The notes: generated by a model from the letters alone, not told the origin. 64,000 bases of DNA from CAMDPA01 sp965223035 (GCA_965223035.1 OZ244980.1:1178001-1242000), one strand, 5' to 3'; numbered from the stretch's first letter, positions 34,671 through 44,037 are shown. Translations and numbers: made by a program.

Positions 34671-36254
34671 ATGGTGGACGATGTCGCGCTACCCACTCCG
34701 GCGGTAGCAACATTATTGGACTGGGTTGAATGTCATGCCGATCAGCGTCCGGCTGCGCCGGCATTGGAGATCGCCGGCGAGACCGTCGTCTATGCCGACC
34801 TCTATCGCCAGGTGCTGTCCTGCGCGGCCGGATTACGCGCGCTCGGTCTGAAGCGGGGCGACGTCATCGGCGTCCAACTGCCGAACACGGAGGCGTTCGT
34901 GACCGCTCTGCTGGCGGTCAGTGCGTGCGGAGGCGTGTTTCAAACCTTGCATTTGCCCTATCGTGCGGCCGAGCTGACCCAGCTGTTGGCTCACAGCAAG
35001 GCGCGAATGGTCATCGCCCAGGGCGGAGACGGTGACGGGTCGCCGGCGGCAACCGTGATGGCGCTGCGTGATCGGCTGCCGTCATTGCAGCGGGTCGTTG
35101 CCGTGGATCAGGTGCCAAACGGTGCCGATTCGTTTTCCGAGCTATTGCGCCATGCGCCGCAACCGATCAACGTCCGGCCTCAGACCGACGATCGATTTCT
35201 GCTGCTGTACACCTCGGGGACCACCTCCAGCCCGAAAGGCGTGCCTCATGCCTATCGTGGGTTTCTTGGTAATGCCCACCGTTCAGCGATCGAACTGGAC
35301 ATCGGTGCGCATGATCGCTTGATGTCGGTCGCACCGATGACTCACCTTTACGGGCTTTATGTGCTTCACGTTGGTTTGGCTGTCGGCGCTTGCAACGTGC
35401 TGCTCCCCGCCTTTGATCCGACGACGTTTTTGTCCGTGCTTGAAGCGGCCAAACCCACCGGCATCTTTGCGGCGCCGGCGCACTTCGCGCCATTTGTCGA
35501 TGGCGGTCTGTTGGCCGCGCATCACGTTGCACGGACCCGCTTTACCTGTCTATCCGGCTCCACCGTGCCGCCGGCCTTGGCGGAGGCCGTGGATCGGGTG
35601 ATGGCGAACGGTCGCGTCATCCAGCTGTGGGGGATGAGCGAGCTGCAGGCCGGTGCGTTCGGCCGGCCCGGCGATCCGGAGCGGTCCCGCTTAACCAGCG
35701 CCGGCCGCGCCGCGCCAATGACGGAATTGCGAACGGTCGATGAGGATGGTCATGTCCTGGGACCGGACGAGGAGGGTGAACTACAGGTCAGGGGTCCATC
35801 GGTGTTTGCTGGTTATCTCGACAATCTTGAGGAAACTGCCGCCAGCTTTACGGCGGATGGCTGGTTTTGCACCGGCGACCTGGCGCGGATCGATGCGGAC
35901 GGCTATCTGGCGCTCACGGGGCGAACCAAGGAGATCATCAACCGCGGCGGGGTGAAGTACAATCCGGTCGATCTGGAGGTGCTGATTGCCGGTCACGACG
36001 CGGTCAGCGCCTGCGCCATCGTTTCTTATCCGGATCCGGTTTTGGGCGAGCGCGCATGCCTGTGTGCTTCACTGTACCCCGGCACAAAGCTGAGCCTGGA
36101 GGACATCACGGGCCTGCTGGATCAGGCCGGCATCGCTAAGTTTAAGTGGCCGGAGCGCCTGGAACTCTTCGACTCGTTGCCACTGACCCCGACGCGAAAG
36201 ATCATGCGGGGTCTGCTCCGCCAATCGCTGGCCGAGCGCGACGCGGCGCGCTAG
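34671..36254 (+). CDS. AMP-forming acyl/aryl-CoA synthetase
   Basis: A 527-residue ANL-superfamily ligase that activates a carboxylic acid to its CoA thioester via an acyl-AMP. The AMP motif is LLYTSGTTSSPKGV, and the hinge region GWFCTGDLARIDADGYL and catalytic-Lys region TPTRKIMR are present. Its place behind the aryl-CoA hydroxylase suggests it makes that enzyme's substrate, such as a salicylyl- or anthraniloyl-CoA. The junction with the preceding gene consists of a small repeat (TGATTGAG twice, then TGATGG). The stop TAG is part of a family A repeat, so the last residues may be lost. Confidence 0.9.
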   Translation: MVDDVALPTPAVATLLDWVECHADQRPAAPALEIAGETVVYADLYRQVLSCAAGLRALGLKRGDVIGVQLPNTEAFVTALLAVSACGGVFQTLHLPYRAAELTQLLAHSKARMVIAQGGDGDGSPAATVMALRDRLPSLQRVVAVDQVPNGADSFSELLRHAPQPINVRPQTDDRFLLLYTSGTTSSPKGVPHAYRGFLGNAHRSAIELDIGAHDRLMSVAPMTHLYGLYVLHVGLAVGACNVLLPAFDPTTFLSVLEAAKPTGIFAAPAHFAPFVDGGLLAAHHVARTRFTCLSGSTVPPALAEAVDRVMANGRVIQLWGMSELQAGAFGRPGDPERSRLTSAGRAAPMTELRTVDEDGHVLGPDEEGELQVRGPSVFAGYLDNLEETAASFTADGWFCTGDLARIDADGYLALTGRTKEIINRGGVKYNPVDLEVLIAGHDAVSACAIVSYPDPVLGERACLCASLYPGTKLSLEDITGLLDQAGIAKFKWPERLELFDSLPLTPTRKIMRGLLRQSLAERDAAR

Positions 36255-36311
36255 AGCAACCTGCCATTAATCGGAATTGGAACGATCCCGATTTAAGGCG
36301 CGATGATCTAG
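36251..36311 (+). repeat. Family A palindrome, short hybrid form
   Basis: CTAGAGCAACCTGCC ... GGCGCGATGATCTAG. Bases 36252-36254 are the stop codon of the CoA ligase. Confidence 0.9.
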
Positions 36312-36420
36312 GTCATGTCCGCCTGAGCCGGTGGCCCGGCCCGCTCCCCCTCACGGCCACCCCATCGCACGGATGTTGTGGGTGTCCGGCCGGGAACGGG
36401 ATGGTTCCATCTCACACGAC
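36312..36420 (+). repeat. Family B hairpin repeat
   Basis: Starts GTCATGTCCGCC like the copy at 1239 and ends GGGATGGTTCCATCTCA. The arms pair imperfectly. It abuts family A. Confidence 0.7.
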
Positions 36421-36710
36421 CCGTGCTAAATCCGGATCCTGTGGCGGGGACGAACTTTGGCCGCTCCGTAACGCGAGGCTGCCGCGGGCTTCGCAGCATT
36501 CCGGTCGAGCGTGATCGCGCGGCAACCGGTTAGTCAAGTTCAGGGGGCAGGCGTTACGGCGCATGGCGCGGTTCTGACGATCGCGCCGCATATTAATCAA
36601 TTCCAGAGTAATCCCTGGCCATGCCGCAGCCGCTGATCGATCTTCATGCTATTGGGTAGTAACACGTCTTTTGCCCAACTCAGGGTTGGCCAAGACGTCC
36701 GGGGCGGGTT
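36421..36710. other. Intergenic, no gene seen
   Basis: No reading frame with a recognisable product. The start of the next gene is uncertain and could lie further downstream. Confidence 0.4.
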
Positions 36711-37733
36711 ATGGGCGTTCGGCACTGCGCGGCCGCAGCGATTAGGCATCAGGCGGCAGATCAAGCAAACGACGACGCGGCGTTCAAGCGATCTCTTGGC
36801 GACCTAGAGCGATCCGTTGCCCGTGTAAGGTCCATCGCAACGACCGCGCCTGGCCGGTCGATCCTGCAAAAATCCGAGCCTGGATGGGTGCTGCGCCGGG
36901 CGGTTCATGCGCTCGGCAAACTTGTGCGCTCAAGGGTTGACTGTCGAGGCGTGCGCGGCGAGCTGGCGAAGCGCCGCCGCGCGCCAGCAGATCCGGCCTT
37001 AAACCTGGGGTATCGGGCAGCATCGCCGAACTTCACGGCAACGGCGCGACCGACGGCGCGACCGACGGCGCGGGCGCCAACCAGGCGCAAACGGCGAGGG
37101 CTGCTGAAAACGGTGCTCGGGTTCGGCCTGCTGGGAGCGTCCTTCGGATCCGCGATCGCGCTCATGGCAAGCTATGCAAAGTCGCTGGAGTTGCTGCCGG
37201 CTGCCGATCCGTCGGCGCGGACCCCGGTGATGACGGGTGCGGTTCATGCGGATCTGCGCGCTGGCGCCAAGCCCCGCTTAGTTCCTCCCCAGCGGCCTGG
37301 CGACGTGCGGCACAATGCGTTCCATCGGCGATTTACCGCCCTGTACCAGGCGGACGATCAACGGTCCCGTTCCATCCAGCGGCAGCTCCGCTACGCCGAC
37401 GCCAACGAGATCGATATTCGGATGCGGACATCCTGGGGATATACCCGGCATCCAGCGATGCTGTTTGGCCAGGCCAGATCGCTGGCCTACGTGCGGCTGG
37501 GCAACCTGCCCGCCGGGGCGATCGTGTCGCGGGGCGTGCCGTTTGGCTATGGCGCTTGGCTGATCTCGCGCGCAGAATTGCGCCATCTGATCGTTTGGCT
37601 GCCGGATCTGCCGTCCGCCGAAGTTAAGATCTCGGTCTACCTTCTACGCCGTAACGGGTCGGTGATTTCGCATTTGGAGCACCATATCACCCCGCCCAAG
37701 GCGGATGCCGACACGATGATTCAGGCGCCTTGA
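36711..37733 (+). CDS. Single-pass membrane protein, function unknown
   Basis: A frame of 340 residues. The first 125 are Arg/Ala/Thr-rich and low in information, with a 12-base repeat encoding TARPTARPTARA. A membrane helix (LLKTVLGFGLLGASFGSAIAL) lies at about 131-151. The C-terminal 90 residues (LPAGAIVSRG ... GYGAWLISRAELRHLIVWLP) resemble one unit of the LPAGA-type repeat domains found in large bacterial adhesins. The start is unsure; no ribosome binding site is convincing. It may be a surface- or periplasm-facing anchor protein. Confidence 0.55.
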   Translation: MGVRHCAAAAIRHQAADQANDDAAFKRSLGDLERSVARVRSIATTAPGRSILQKSEPGWVLRRAVHALGKLVRSRVDCRGVRGELAKRRRAPADPALNLGYRAASPNFTATARPTARPTARAPTRRKRRGLLKTVLGFGLLGASFGSAIALMASYAKSLELLPAADPSARTPVMTGAVHADLRAGAKPRLVPPQRPGDVRHNAFHRRFTALYQADDQRSRSIQRQLRYADANEIDIRMRTSWGYTRHPAMLFGQARSLAYVRLGNLPAGAIVSRGVPFGYGAWLISRAELRHLIVWLPDLPSAEVKISVYLLRRNGSVISHLEHHITPPKADADTMIQAP

Positions 37734-37836
37734 CCCCCTCAGGCATCGACGCGGAGGCTGCCGGCGGTGTAAGGTTGGTCCGGTTCGAACGGCCTCAGGT
37801 CGGACCGCCCTTGAATGCGTGTGCGAGGATCATCCC

Positions 37837-38889
37837 ATGTGCCAGGCATGCGGTGCCCATTTGATTGGCAGCGTACCTCTGAGTGATAGTGAGACCGTGT
37901 TTCGAACGGTGTCGGGCGAGCTTGGCCCCTTTCTCAAGCGCATCCCGGATGGAGAGACGGGCGAGCGTCACCGCTGGATCTGGTGGCAGCGCCAAATGCT
38001 GCTGAACCACCCCGCCATGGAGATCGACCCGGCGGCAAAGCCGTTACGCTTGACGCAGTGGGACGGTCAGCTGGTGCGTGAAACCGAGCTGTTGCGCTTC
38101 AAGCCAGGGGTCGACCCCACGACGGTCAGCTTCGAGACCGGATACGCCGAGGCGGCGATCGCGTCTTATGCCGTGTTCAAGCGGCTGCGTGAGAACGGCA
38201 CGATCCCATCGCACATCAAATTTCAGGTCTGTCTTCCCACACCCATGGCATCAGGGTTCATGTATATCGCGCCGGCCGCACTCGACGATTTCCTCCCAGC
38301 CTACGAGCGGGCGCTGTTGCACGGGCTCACCCAAATCGGCCAGGCCGTGACGCACCAAGACCTGTCAATACAGTGGGACGTTTGCCAAGAGGTGCTGGTG
38401 TTTGAGGACTATTTCCCGTACCGGCCCGATGACTACAAGACGAGAATCTTTTCCATGTTGGCGCGGTTGGGCAATGCGGTGCCGGCGGACGTCGAGCTCG
38501 GTTACCACCTGTGCTATGGCACCCCGGCCGACGAGCACCTGGTGATGCCGAGGGACTTGGGTGTGTGCGTTGAGATCACGACCGGCTTTGCGTCGCAGCT
38601 GACGCATCCCCTCAACTATCTGCATTTTCCGGTTCCGAAGGATCGTACGGACGACGCCTATTTTGCGCCGCTCGGTCAGCTGCAGCTGCCGGCCGCGACG
38701 GAGCTATACTTGGGCCTGATCCACCATGACGACCATGCCGGAGATGTGGCCCGTCTGACGACCGCTGGCCGCCATGTCTCCCATTTCGGCGTCGCCACCG
38801 AATGCGGTTGGGGTCGCAGCGATCCGACGCGCGTGCCAGGCCTGATCGGCGCGCACCGCGCGGCACTGGAGACGCTGCCCCCGGCTTGA
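37837..38889 (+). CDS. MetE-like (UROD/MetE fold) protein, substrate unknown
   Basis: About 350 residues resembling the C-terminal zinc barrel of cobalamin-independent methionine synthase. A zinc triad typical of the fold is visible: His and Cys in YHLCYG, Glu in VEITTG, Cys in TECGWGR. It lacks the N-terminal half of MetE, and IPDGETGERHRWIWW near the start is typical of a little-studied group. The ATG at 37837 is seven bases after GAGGAT. A methyl transfer from an unknown donor to a thiol is likely but unproven. Confidence 0.75.
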   Translation: MCQACGAHLIGSVPLSDSETVFRTVSGELGPFLKRIPDGETGERHRWIWWQRQMLLNHPAMEIDPAAKPLRLTQWDGQLVRETELLRFKPGVDPTTVSFETGYAEAAIASYAVFKRLRENGTIPSHIKFQVCLPTPMASGFMYIAPAALDDFLPAYERALLHGLTQIGQAVTHQDLSIQWDVCQEVLVFEDYFPYRPDDYKTRIFSMLARLGNAVPADVELGYHLCYGTPADEHLVMPRDLGVCVEITTGFASQLTHPLNYLHFPVPKDRTDDAYFAPLGQLQLPAATELYLGLIHHDDHAGDVARLTTAGRHVSHFGVATECGWGRSDPTRVPGLIGAHRAALETLPPA

Positions 38890-38971
38890 GCCGCGCCGCC
38901 GCCGCCGCGAGACGTTGCGCAACGGATCAGCCATGTCGTGCTTGCCGCTGGAGCCGACGCGACGATAGAGC

Positions 38972-39172
38972 AACGTTCTGCATGAGTTCTACCACGTGGC
39001 GTTTCGCAAGACGGTGTTCGACCGCATCGATCAACTGCAAAATGAACGCGACACATGGATTGAATTCTACAACACCGAAAGAACACATCAGGGGAAGATG
39101 TGCTGTGGGAGAACACCGCTCGAAACCCTGATAGATGGCAAGAACGCCTGGGCCGAAAATCGCTTCGACTGA
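38972..39172 (+). pseudogene. IS481-family transposase relic (C-terminus)
   Basis: An open stretch of about 65 codons reads FYHVAFRKT, DRIDQLQNERDTWIEFYN, TERTHQGKMCCGRTPLETL and DGKNAWAEN, ending in TGA. This is the end of an IS481-type transposase. No start, DDE upstream part or terminal repeat is found, so most of the element is gone. Confidence 0.88.
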
Positions 39173-39370
39173 TCTTGATTTGACGCCACAACGGCAATGC
39201 CGGCAACTGTCAGATCAGGTCGCGAATTTTACAAATTATTGCCGCGTCCGGCGAACCGGGTTTGAGCCCGATCTATCGACACCGTTGGTCGAAGCCGCCG
39301 GCCAGGAGGGTGCTGTTCGATCGAGTTTTTCTCAACTGGCGGCGGCTGGGTCGGAGCTTGCAGTAAGCGA

Positions 39371-40321
39371 TCACCGGTCCCACAGCCAGGCGGCCCCGCG
39401 CACGCCGCTGGCATCGCCCCACCGGGGGGGACGAACCGTTATCCGGGGCGCGGCAGCGAACACATATGGCGCTGCCAACCCGGGCAGTTGCTCATAAAGG
39501 TGCGGCAGGTTGGAAAGTCCACCGCCGAGCACCACGACAGCGGGGTCAAAGATGTTGGCCACCATGGCAATGCCACGGGCCAACCGATCGGCATGACGGT
39601 CAAGCGAAGCTTGTGCTGCGGCGTCACCCGCGGCGGCGCGGGCGGCAATCTCCTCGCCACTCAGCGCTTGCCCGGTTTGTCGCAGATGGTCGGCCGCCAG
39701 CCCGGTTCCGGAGGCCCACATTTCCATGCATCCCGTTCGACCGCACCAACACAGCGGTCCCGGATACTCCTCCGGCCGCTGCCAGGGTAGCGGTGTATGG
39801 CCCCATTCACCGCCGATCGCATTCGGCCCGTCCACCTGCCGGCCTTCGAACACCAATCCGCCCCCGCAGCCGGTTCCCAAGATGATGCCGAACACCGATC
39901 GCGCACCGGCACCAGCGCCGTCGACGGCTTCCGAAAGGGCAAAACAGTTGGCGTCGTTGGCCAAGCGCACTTGGCGGCCCACGCGTGCTTCGATGTCGCT
40001 GCCGAACGGTTTGTCATTGATCCACGTCGAATTCGAGCCCTGCACGCGCCCGGTGATCGGCGAGATCGAGCCCGGCATGCCAATGCCGATCGAGCCCTGT
40101 GCACCGGCCTTGGCTTCGACCGCTGCGATCACTTCGCCGACCGCCTGGATTGATGCCGCATAATCCTGTTGGGGCGCGGGAACCCGCACCTCGGCCACCA
40201 CACCACCGTCGCTCGCAAGCGCGATGCCGGCAATTTTGGTGCCGCCGAGATCAATGCCAACCCGCAATGCGGGGCGCTCAGCACCGTCGCGCCGGCGAGC
40301 GGACGAAACCTGTTGGGTCAT
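39371..40321 (-). CDS. ROK-family sugar kinase
   Basis: A 316-residue kinase of the ROK family, phosphorylating a hexose or N-acetylhexosamine. The ATP motif DLGGTKIAGI is N-terminal, IGIGMPGSIS and NDANCFALSEA are sugar-site motifs, and the zinc motif CWCGRTGCMEMWASG (CxCGxxGCxE) with GEWGHTPL is complete, as in NagK/fructokinase-like members. ATG at 40321 overlaps the DUF3572 stop by four bases, so the two are coupled. No sugar transporter is near; the specific sugar is open. Confidence 0.93.
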   Translation of the reverse strand: MTQQVSSARRRDGAERPALRVGIDLGGTKIAGIALASDGGVVAEVRVPAPQQDYAASIQAVGEVIAAVEAKAGAQGSIGIGMPGSISPITGRVQGSNSTWINDKPFGSDIEARVGRQVRLANDANCFALSEAVDGAGAGARSVFGIILGTGCGGGLVFEGRQVDGPNAIGGEWGHTPLPWQRPEEYPGPLCWCGRTGCMEMWASGTGLAADHLRQTGQALSGEEIAARAAAGDAAAQASLDRHADRLARGIAMVANIFDPAVVVLGGGLSNLPHLYEQLPGLAAPYVFAAAPRITVRPPRWGDASGVRGAAWLWDR

Positions 40322-40731
40322 GAGCAACTCTTTGGTCCTGGCCAGCGCTTTGCGCCAGCTTGCGGGCGCCAATTGGCTTGGTTCTGGTCGTGCCCAACCG
40401 GACTTGCCCCGTCAGCACCGCTCAGTGCAGCCTTGGCCTGCCAAACCTGCGGTGGATCGATGCCTGCTCCAATCGCGAACACCAGCAGCAACGATTCGTC
40501 GGCCACGATGTGGTCGAGCACGGCGCTGAGCGTCAACGGCTCATGAGCGCGAGCCCGAAGGTCGGCCGGCGTCAGCCCGGTCTCCGCCAAGAACCTGTTA
40601 AGCCTGACCTCATTTTCAGCAATGAACAACAATGCGGCAGCGGCCAGGGATTCGGCCGAATTGCACGCGGGTTGCTGGTTGCCATCGACACTGCCCATCG
40701 CCAATTCCGTTGCTCGAGTGCTTGCGCGCAT
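40318..40731 (-). CDS. DUF3572-family protein
   Basis: A 137-residue frame whose central part (about 26-100: AESLAAAALLFIAENE, LRARAHEPLTLSAVLDHIV) matches the DUF3572 proteins of alphaproteobacteria as I recall them. They are about 90-100 residues, so the N- and C-terminal extensions here are extra. An internal ATG (codon 12) is an alternative start. Function unknown. Coupled to the ROK kinase. Confidence 0.78.
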   Translation of the reverse strand: MRASTRATELAMGSVDGNQQPACNSAESLAAAALLFIAENEVRLNRFLAETGLTPADLRARAHEPLTLSAVLDHIVADESLLLVFAIGAGIDPPQVWQAKAALSGADGASPVGHDQNQANWRPQAGAKRWPGPKSCS

Positions 40732-41402
40732 CGCGTTCGCGGCGGTCCGTCAGCTCTAACCCAATCCGATGTCCTTGGCGATGTCCTTGTAGATGGAGAG
40801 AATTTCCCGGCATTTTTTGGAAGTAAAGTCGCGGCGTCACGACCAATCGGCCCCCTTCCGCATTAGAAAGCGTGCATAACACGCATCGGCGTTCGGCATC
40901 CCGGTCTTGTTGTGAACATCGGGCATGCTGCCGACCGAATTCGTTCCCACACGACATAGACGGTAGGAGCGAGATGGTTTTGATGCGCCGTTTGCAGCGG
41001 AGGGATGTATTATAGGTGCTTCAAGAAGAGCTAACTCTTTAATTGGCCACGTAAACTCTTCCACAGTGAAGGGAGCAGAAGCTGCGATACCGCTAAGGCG
41101 GGCAACCAACAGCTTGTCGTTGGCTTCGATGAACTTTTTTCAAGCGATTGAAGATGGCGTGTGGATCGTCGTTGAAGACAACGATCCACACGCTGCAGTA
41201 TGCGCACAATTGTCGGACATGATTTGAGCGCCGCGATCAGGCCGGTGTCGTCTGTCCCCAGGGCGAGCCCGTCGCAGGCGACCAGTCGTAGGCAACAATG
41301 TGAAGAGCGTTGATGGCTCCGTTCCTGAAAAGGTGGAGCCGAGCGTCTGACAAAAGGCACGAACAAAACAACAAAACAATGGTAGTTTGTTTCCGCGCCC
41401 GG
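40732..41402. other. Intergenic, no confident gene
   Basis: Short frames on both strands. A minus frame at 40837-41109 and a plus frame ending near 41228 look mildly protein-like but match nothing I know. Possibly decayed genes. Confidence 0.4.
41157..41193. repeat. Perfect 13-bp inverted repeat
   Basis: GCGTGTGGATCGT and ACGATCCACACGC around an 11-base loop. No T tract follows, so it is not a standard terminator. Confidence 0.75.
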
Positions 41403-41556
41403 CTAGATCATCGCGCCTTAAATCGGAACCGCAACGCCGATTCCACTTGCGCCGGTTCCGATTTAAGGCGCAAAGATGATCGCTCTTAAAGTGGTGAGCA
41501 ACTTTGTGCCTTTAATCGGGATCGTTCCGATTCCGATTAAAGGCAGGTTGCTCTAG
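41403..41556 (-). repeat. Family A composite palindrome, long form
   Basis: Hairpin II (CTAGATCATCGCGCC ... GGCGCAAAGATGATC), linker GCTCTTAAAGTG, hairpin I (GAGCAACTTTGTGCC ... GGCAGGTTGCTCTAG). The centre of hairpin II is enlarged by about 15 bases, as in the copy at 22723. Confidence 0.9.
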
Positions 41557-41573
41557 GTCAGAGGAAACGCAAT

Positions 41574-41605
41574 ACGGGTGGTGACGTTGGGGCGTCGCCA
41601 CCCGT
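41574..41605 (+). terminator. Orphan terminator-like hairpin
   Basis: A 13-bp stem starting ACGGGTGG and ending CCACCCGT with a 6-base loop, followed by TTTCATATTT. There is no recognisable gene just before it, so it may end a small RNA or a lost gene. Confidence 0.45.
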
Positions 41606-41960
41606 TTCATATTTGCGCTGGGTTTTGAGCTGCCAAGGGCGCTTGCTTGAGGCGGAGCGTCGCGCCCACGCGGATGGCCCCCGGTGTGCCGGTGTCGTTG
41701 CGGTTGCCCCACTGTGCGGCGTTTTCCACCACGGAGGCTCCCTGGTGGGGCCATTTTTGTTGCCGCAAACGGTTTTGCCGTGTAGCTGAAAGTTTGCTTA
41801 ATGTTGGCGGGACGTTCACGTGGCGCTGCAATACGAAAAATCAACCGAATCAACGTATTAGCGAACTTAATATTAACTGTTGGTTATCGATTTAGGCGCA
41901 CAGTCGTGCGGTGAGTCGCCAATCGAATCGGTGCACAGTTGGCGGCGATAGGAGCCGGGC

Positions 41961-42398
41961 GTGTCACCCATGATCTTTCAACAGCGCGACGGGATACGGG
42001 AGGACCTGGGGCCTGGCGTCAGCCGGCAGCCGAAGCTTGTGCTGATCGTTGAGGATAACGAGCTGAATATGAAGCTCTTTCACGATCTCCTCGACGCGCA
42101 TGGCTATCGCACCTTGCAGACGCGGAACGGTCTTGAAGCGCTGACGCTGGCCCGCGAACATCGGCCTGATCTCATCTTGATGGACATCCAGCTGCCGGAG
42201 GTCTCCGGGCTGGAGATCACCAGGTGGCTGAAGGAGGACGATCGGCTGCGCGACATACCCGTCGTCGCCGTCACCGCCTTCGCCATGAAAGGCGATGAGG
42301 AACGCATTCGACAGGGCGGCTGCGAAGCTTATCTGTCGAAGCCGATCTCGGTCGTGAGCTTCGTCCAAACCGTGCGCCAGTTCATAGGGGAGGCCTGA
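41961..42398 (+). CDS. divK: DivK-like single-domain response regulator
   Basis: A 145-residue CheY-like receiver with a 24-residue N-terminal extension. The phosphoacceptor is Asp75 in LILMDIQLPEVSG, the acidic pair is in LIVEDNELN, and the conserved Thr (VTAFAMKGDEE) and Lys (YLSKPI) are present. VEDNELNMKLFHDLLDAHGY closely fits DivK, the cell-fate regulator that tunes DivJ/PleC/CckA. GTG start seven bases after AGGAG. Two GANTC sites (GAGTC, GAATC) lie within 60 bases upstream, so CcrM methylation could influence expression. pleD follows after 32 bases, as in Caulobacter. Confidence 0.92.
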   Translation: MSPMIFQQRDGIREDLGPGVSRQPKLVLIVEDNELNMKLFHDLLDAHGYRTLQTRNGLEALTLAREHRPDLILMDIQLPEVSGLEITRWLKEDDRLRDIPVVAVTAFAMKGDEERIRQGGCEAYLSKPISVVSFVQTVRQFIGEA

Positions 42399-42430
42399 TG
42401 TCGGCAGGTCAAGTTCGGTGAGGTTGAGGT

Positions 42431-43798
42431 ATGACGGCGCGCGTACTGGTTGTCGATGACATTCTGGCCAACGTCAAACTGCTCGAGGCTCGGCTTCAGG
42501 CCGAATACTTCGAGGTGTTGACGGCTTCGAGCGGTCAACAGGCGATCGACATCTGCGAGCGGGAGCGCGTGGATGTCGTGCTGCTGGACGTCATGATGCC
42601 AGGCATGGATGGGTTTGAGGCCTGCCGCAAGATCAAATCTGGACCCAACACCGGCCAGATACCGGTCATCATGGTGACCGCGTTGGACCAGACCTCGGAT
42701 AAGGTCCAGGGTTTGGAGGCGGGCGCCGACGACTTCTTGAGCAAACCGGTCGATGACATCGCATTGATCACCCGGGTCAAGAATCTGGCCCGGCTCAAGA
42801 TGCTTGACGACGAAATGACGATGCGCGCCGCCAGCGGGCAACAGATGGGCATGGGTCCCACTGCCCTGGCTCAGGCCTTGCAAGGCGAAAGCGGACGCAT
42901 TTTGGTGGTCGATGACCATCCCCGGTCGGCCGCGCGCATCATGGAGGCGTTGGCCAAGACGCACGACGCGTTCGTTGAGCGCGATATCCAAAATGCCTTG
43001 ATGAAGGTCACGCAATATCAGTTCGACCTGTTGATCGTCAGTCTCAGCTTGACGAACGCGGACGGATTGCGGTTGTGCAGCCAGGTGCGCTCGCTGGATC
43101 GCACGCGACATCTGCCGATCATCATTTTGGTCGAGCCCGGAGAGGATGCCCGGCTACTGCGGGGCCTCGACATGGGCGTCAACGACTATCTTGTCCGTCC
43201 GATCGATCGCAATGAGATGTTGGCGCGGGTCAAGACCCAGATCCGGCGCAAACGGCATGCTGATTTTCTGCGCACGCGGTTGGAGGAAAGCGTCGAGCAT
43301 GCGGTCACCGATTCCCTGACCGGCCTGCACAACCGGCGCTACATGGAAATCCACCTGCGCCGCTTGCTGGAAGAAGCTGCGTCGGGTGAGCGTCCGCTGT
43401 CGCTGTTGGTGGCAGACATCGACCATTTCAAGGCGATCAACGATACCCACGGCCATGACGTCGGGGATCGGGTTCTGCACGAGTTTGCCAAGCGGCTGCG
43501 GCGCAATACGCGTGGGATCGATTTCGCCTGTCGGCTCGGCGGCGAGGAATTTGTCATCATCATGCCAGACACGAACATTCAGTCCGCGCGCGTGGTGGCC
43601 GAGCGCCTGCGCACTTGCATTGCAAGCCAGCCGTTTCAGATCGGTCCCTCGCTGCAGGTATCGGTGACCGCGAGTGTCGGTCTTGCCATGCTTGAAGGCG
43701 GCCAAGACACTCCGGAGCAACTGTTCAAGCGCGCAGATAAGGCGCTTTATGCCGCCAAGCGCGAGGGCCGAAATCGGGTCGTGGCCCACGCGGCGTAA
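42431..43798 (+). CDS. pleD: PleD-like diguanylate cyclase (REC-REC-GGDEF)
   Basis: A 455-residue protein that makes cyclic-di-GMP when phosphorylated. The first receiver (about 1-120) has Asp53 in LLDVMMPGMDG. The second (about 150-270) lacks the acceptor (VSLSLTNADG), as expected for the adaptor receiver of PleD. The GGDEF domain (about 290-455) has the active-site GGEEF and, five residues before it, an RxxD inhibitory site (RGID), so product feedback is likely. It sits behind the DivK-like gene, probably one transcript. Role: developmental or motility switching. Confidence 0.95.
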   Translation: MTARVLVVDDILANVKLLEARLQAEYFEVLTASSGQQAIDICERERVDVVLLDVMMPGMDGFEACRKIKSGPNTGQIPVIMVTALDQTSDKVQGLEAGADDFLSKPVDDIALITRVKNLARLKMLDDEMTMRAASGQQMGMGPTALAQALQGESGRILVVDDHPRSAARIMEALAKTHDAFVERDIQNALMKVTQYQFDLLIVSLSLTNADGLRLCSQVRSLDRTRHLPIIILVEPGEDARLLRGLDMGVNDYLVRPIDRNEMLARVKTQIRRKRHADFLRTRLEESVEHAVTDSLTGLHNRRYMEIHLRRLLEEAASGERPLSLLVADIDHFKAINDTHGHDVGDRVLHEFAKRLRRNTRGIDFACRLGGEEFVIIMPDTNIQSARVVAERLRTCIASQPFQIGPSLQVSVTASVGLAMLEGGQDTPEQLFKRADKALYAAKREGRNRVVAHAA

Positions 43799-43936
43799 CG
43801 CGCTGTGATGCCTGCGAAACGTCAGCTGTAGCGCCGCAGTCGAGCGTAGCCGCGGCCGCTCTGCGACGCGATCGTGCGCGGCGATGTCGAACAATCATGC
43901 TCCCAAATGAATCACTGCTTTTGAGCATGCCTATAG

Positions 43937-44037
43937 CGTGTCAGAGCGAGCTGGAACCATCCGCCCCCGTCCGGTTTCCCAAAGGTACGCTGATGTGGCT
44001 GGCCGGCTGGGAAGCGGGCCGGCAAGGCTGACCCGCC
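43937..44037 (-). repeat. Family B hairpin repeat
   Basis: Inverted relative to the copy at 1239: begins GAGCGAGCTGGAACCATCCG and ends at the family A copy at 44038. Arms are diverged. Confidence 0.65.

Noticed and set aside
40837..41109. 90-codon minus-strand frame
   Set aside because: Part of it looks protein-like, but I could not tie it to any family; not called.
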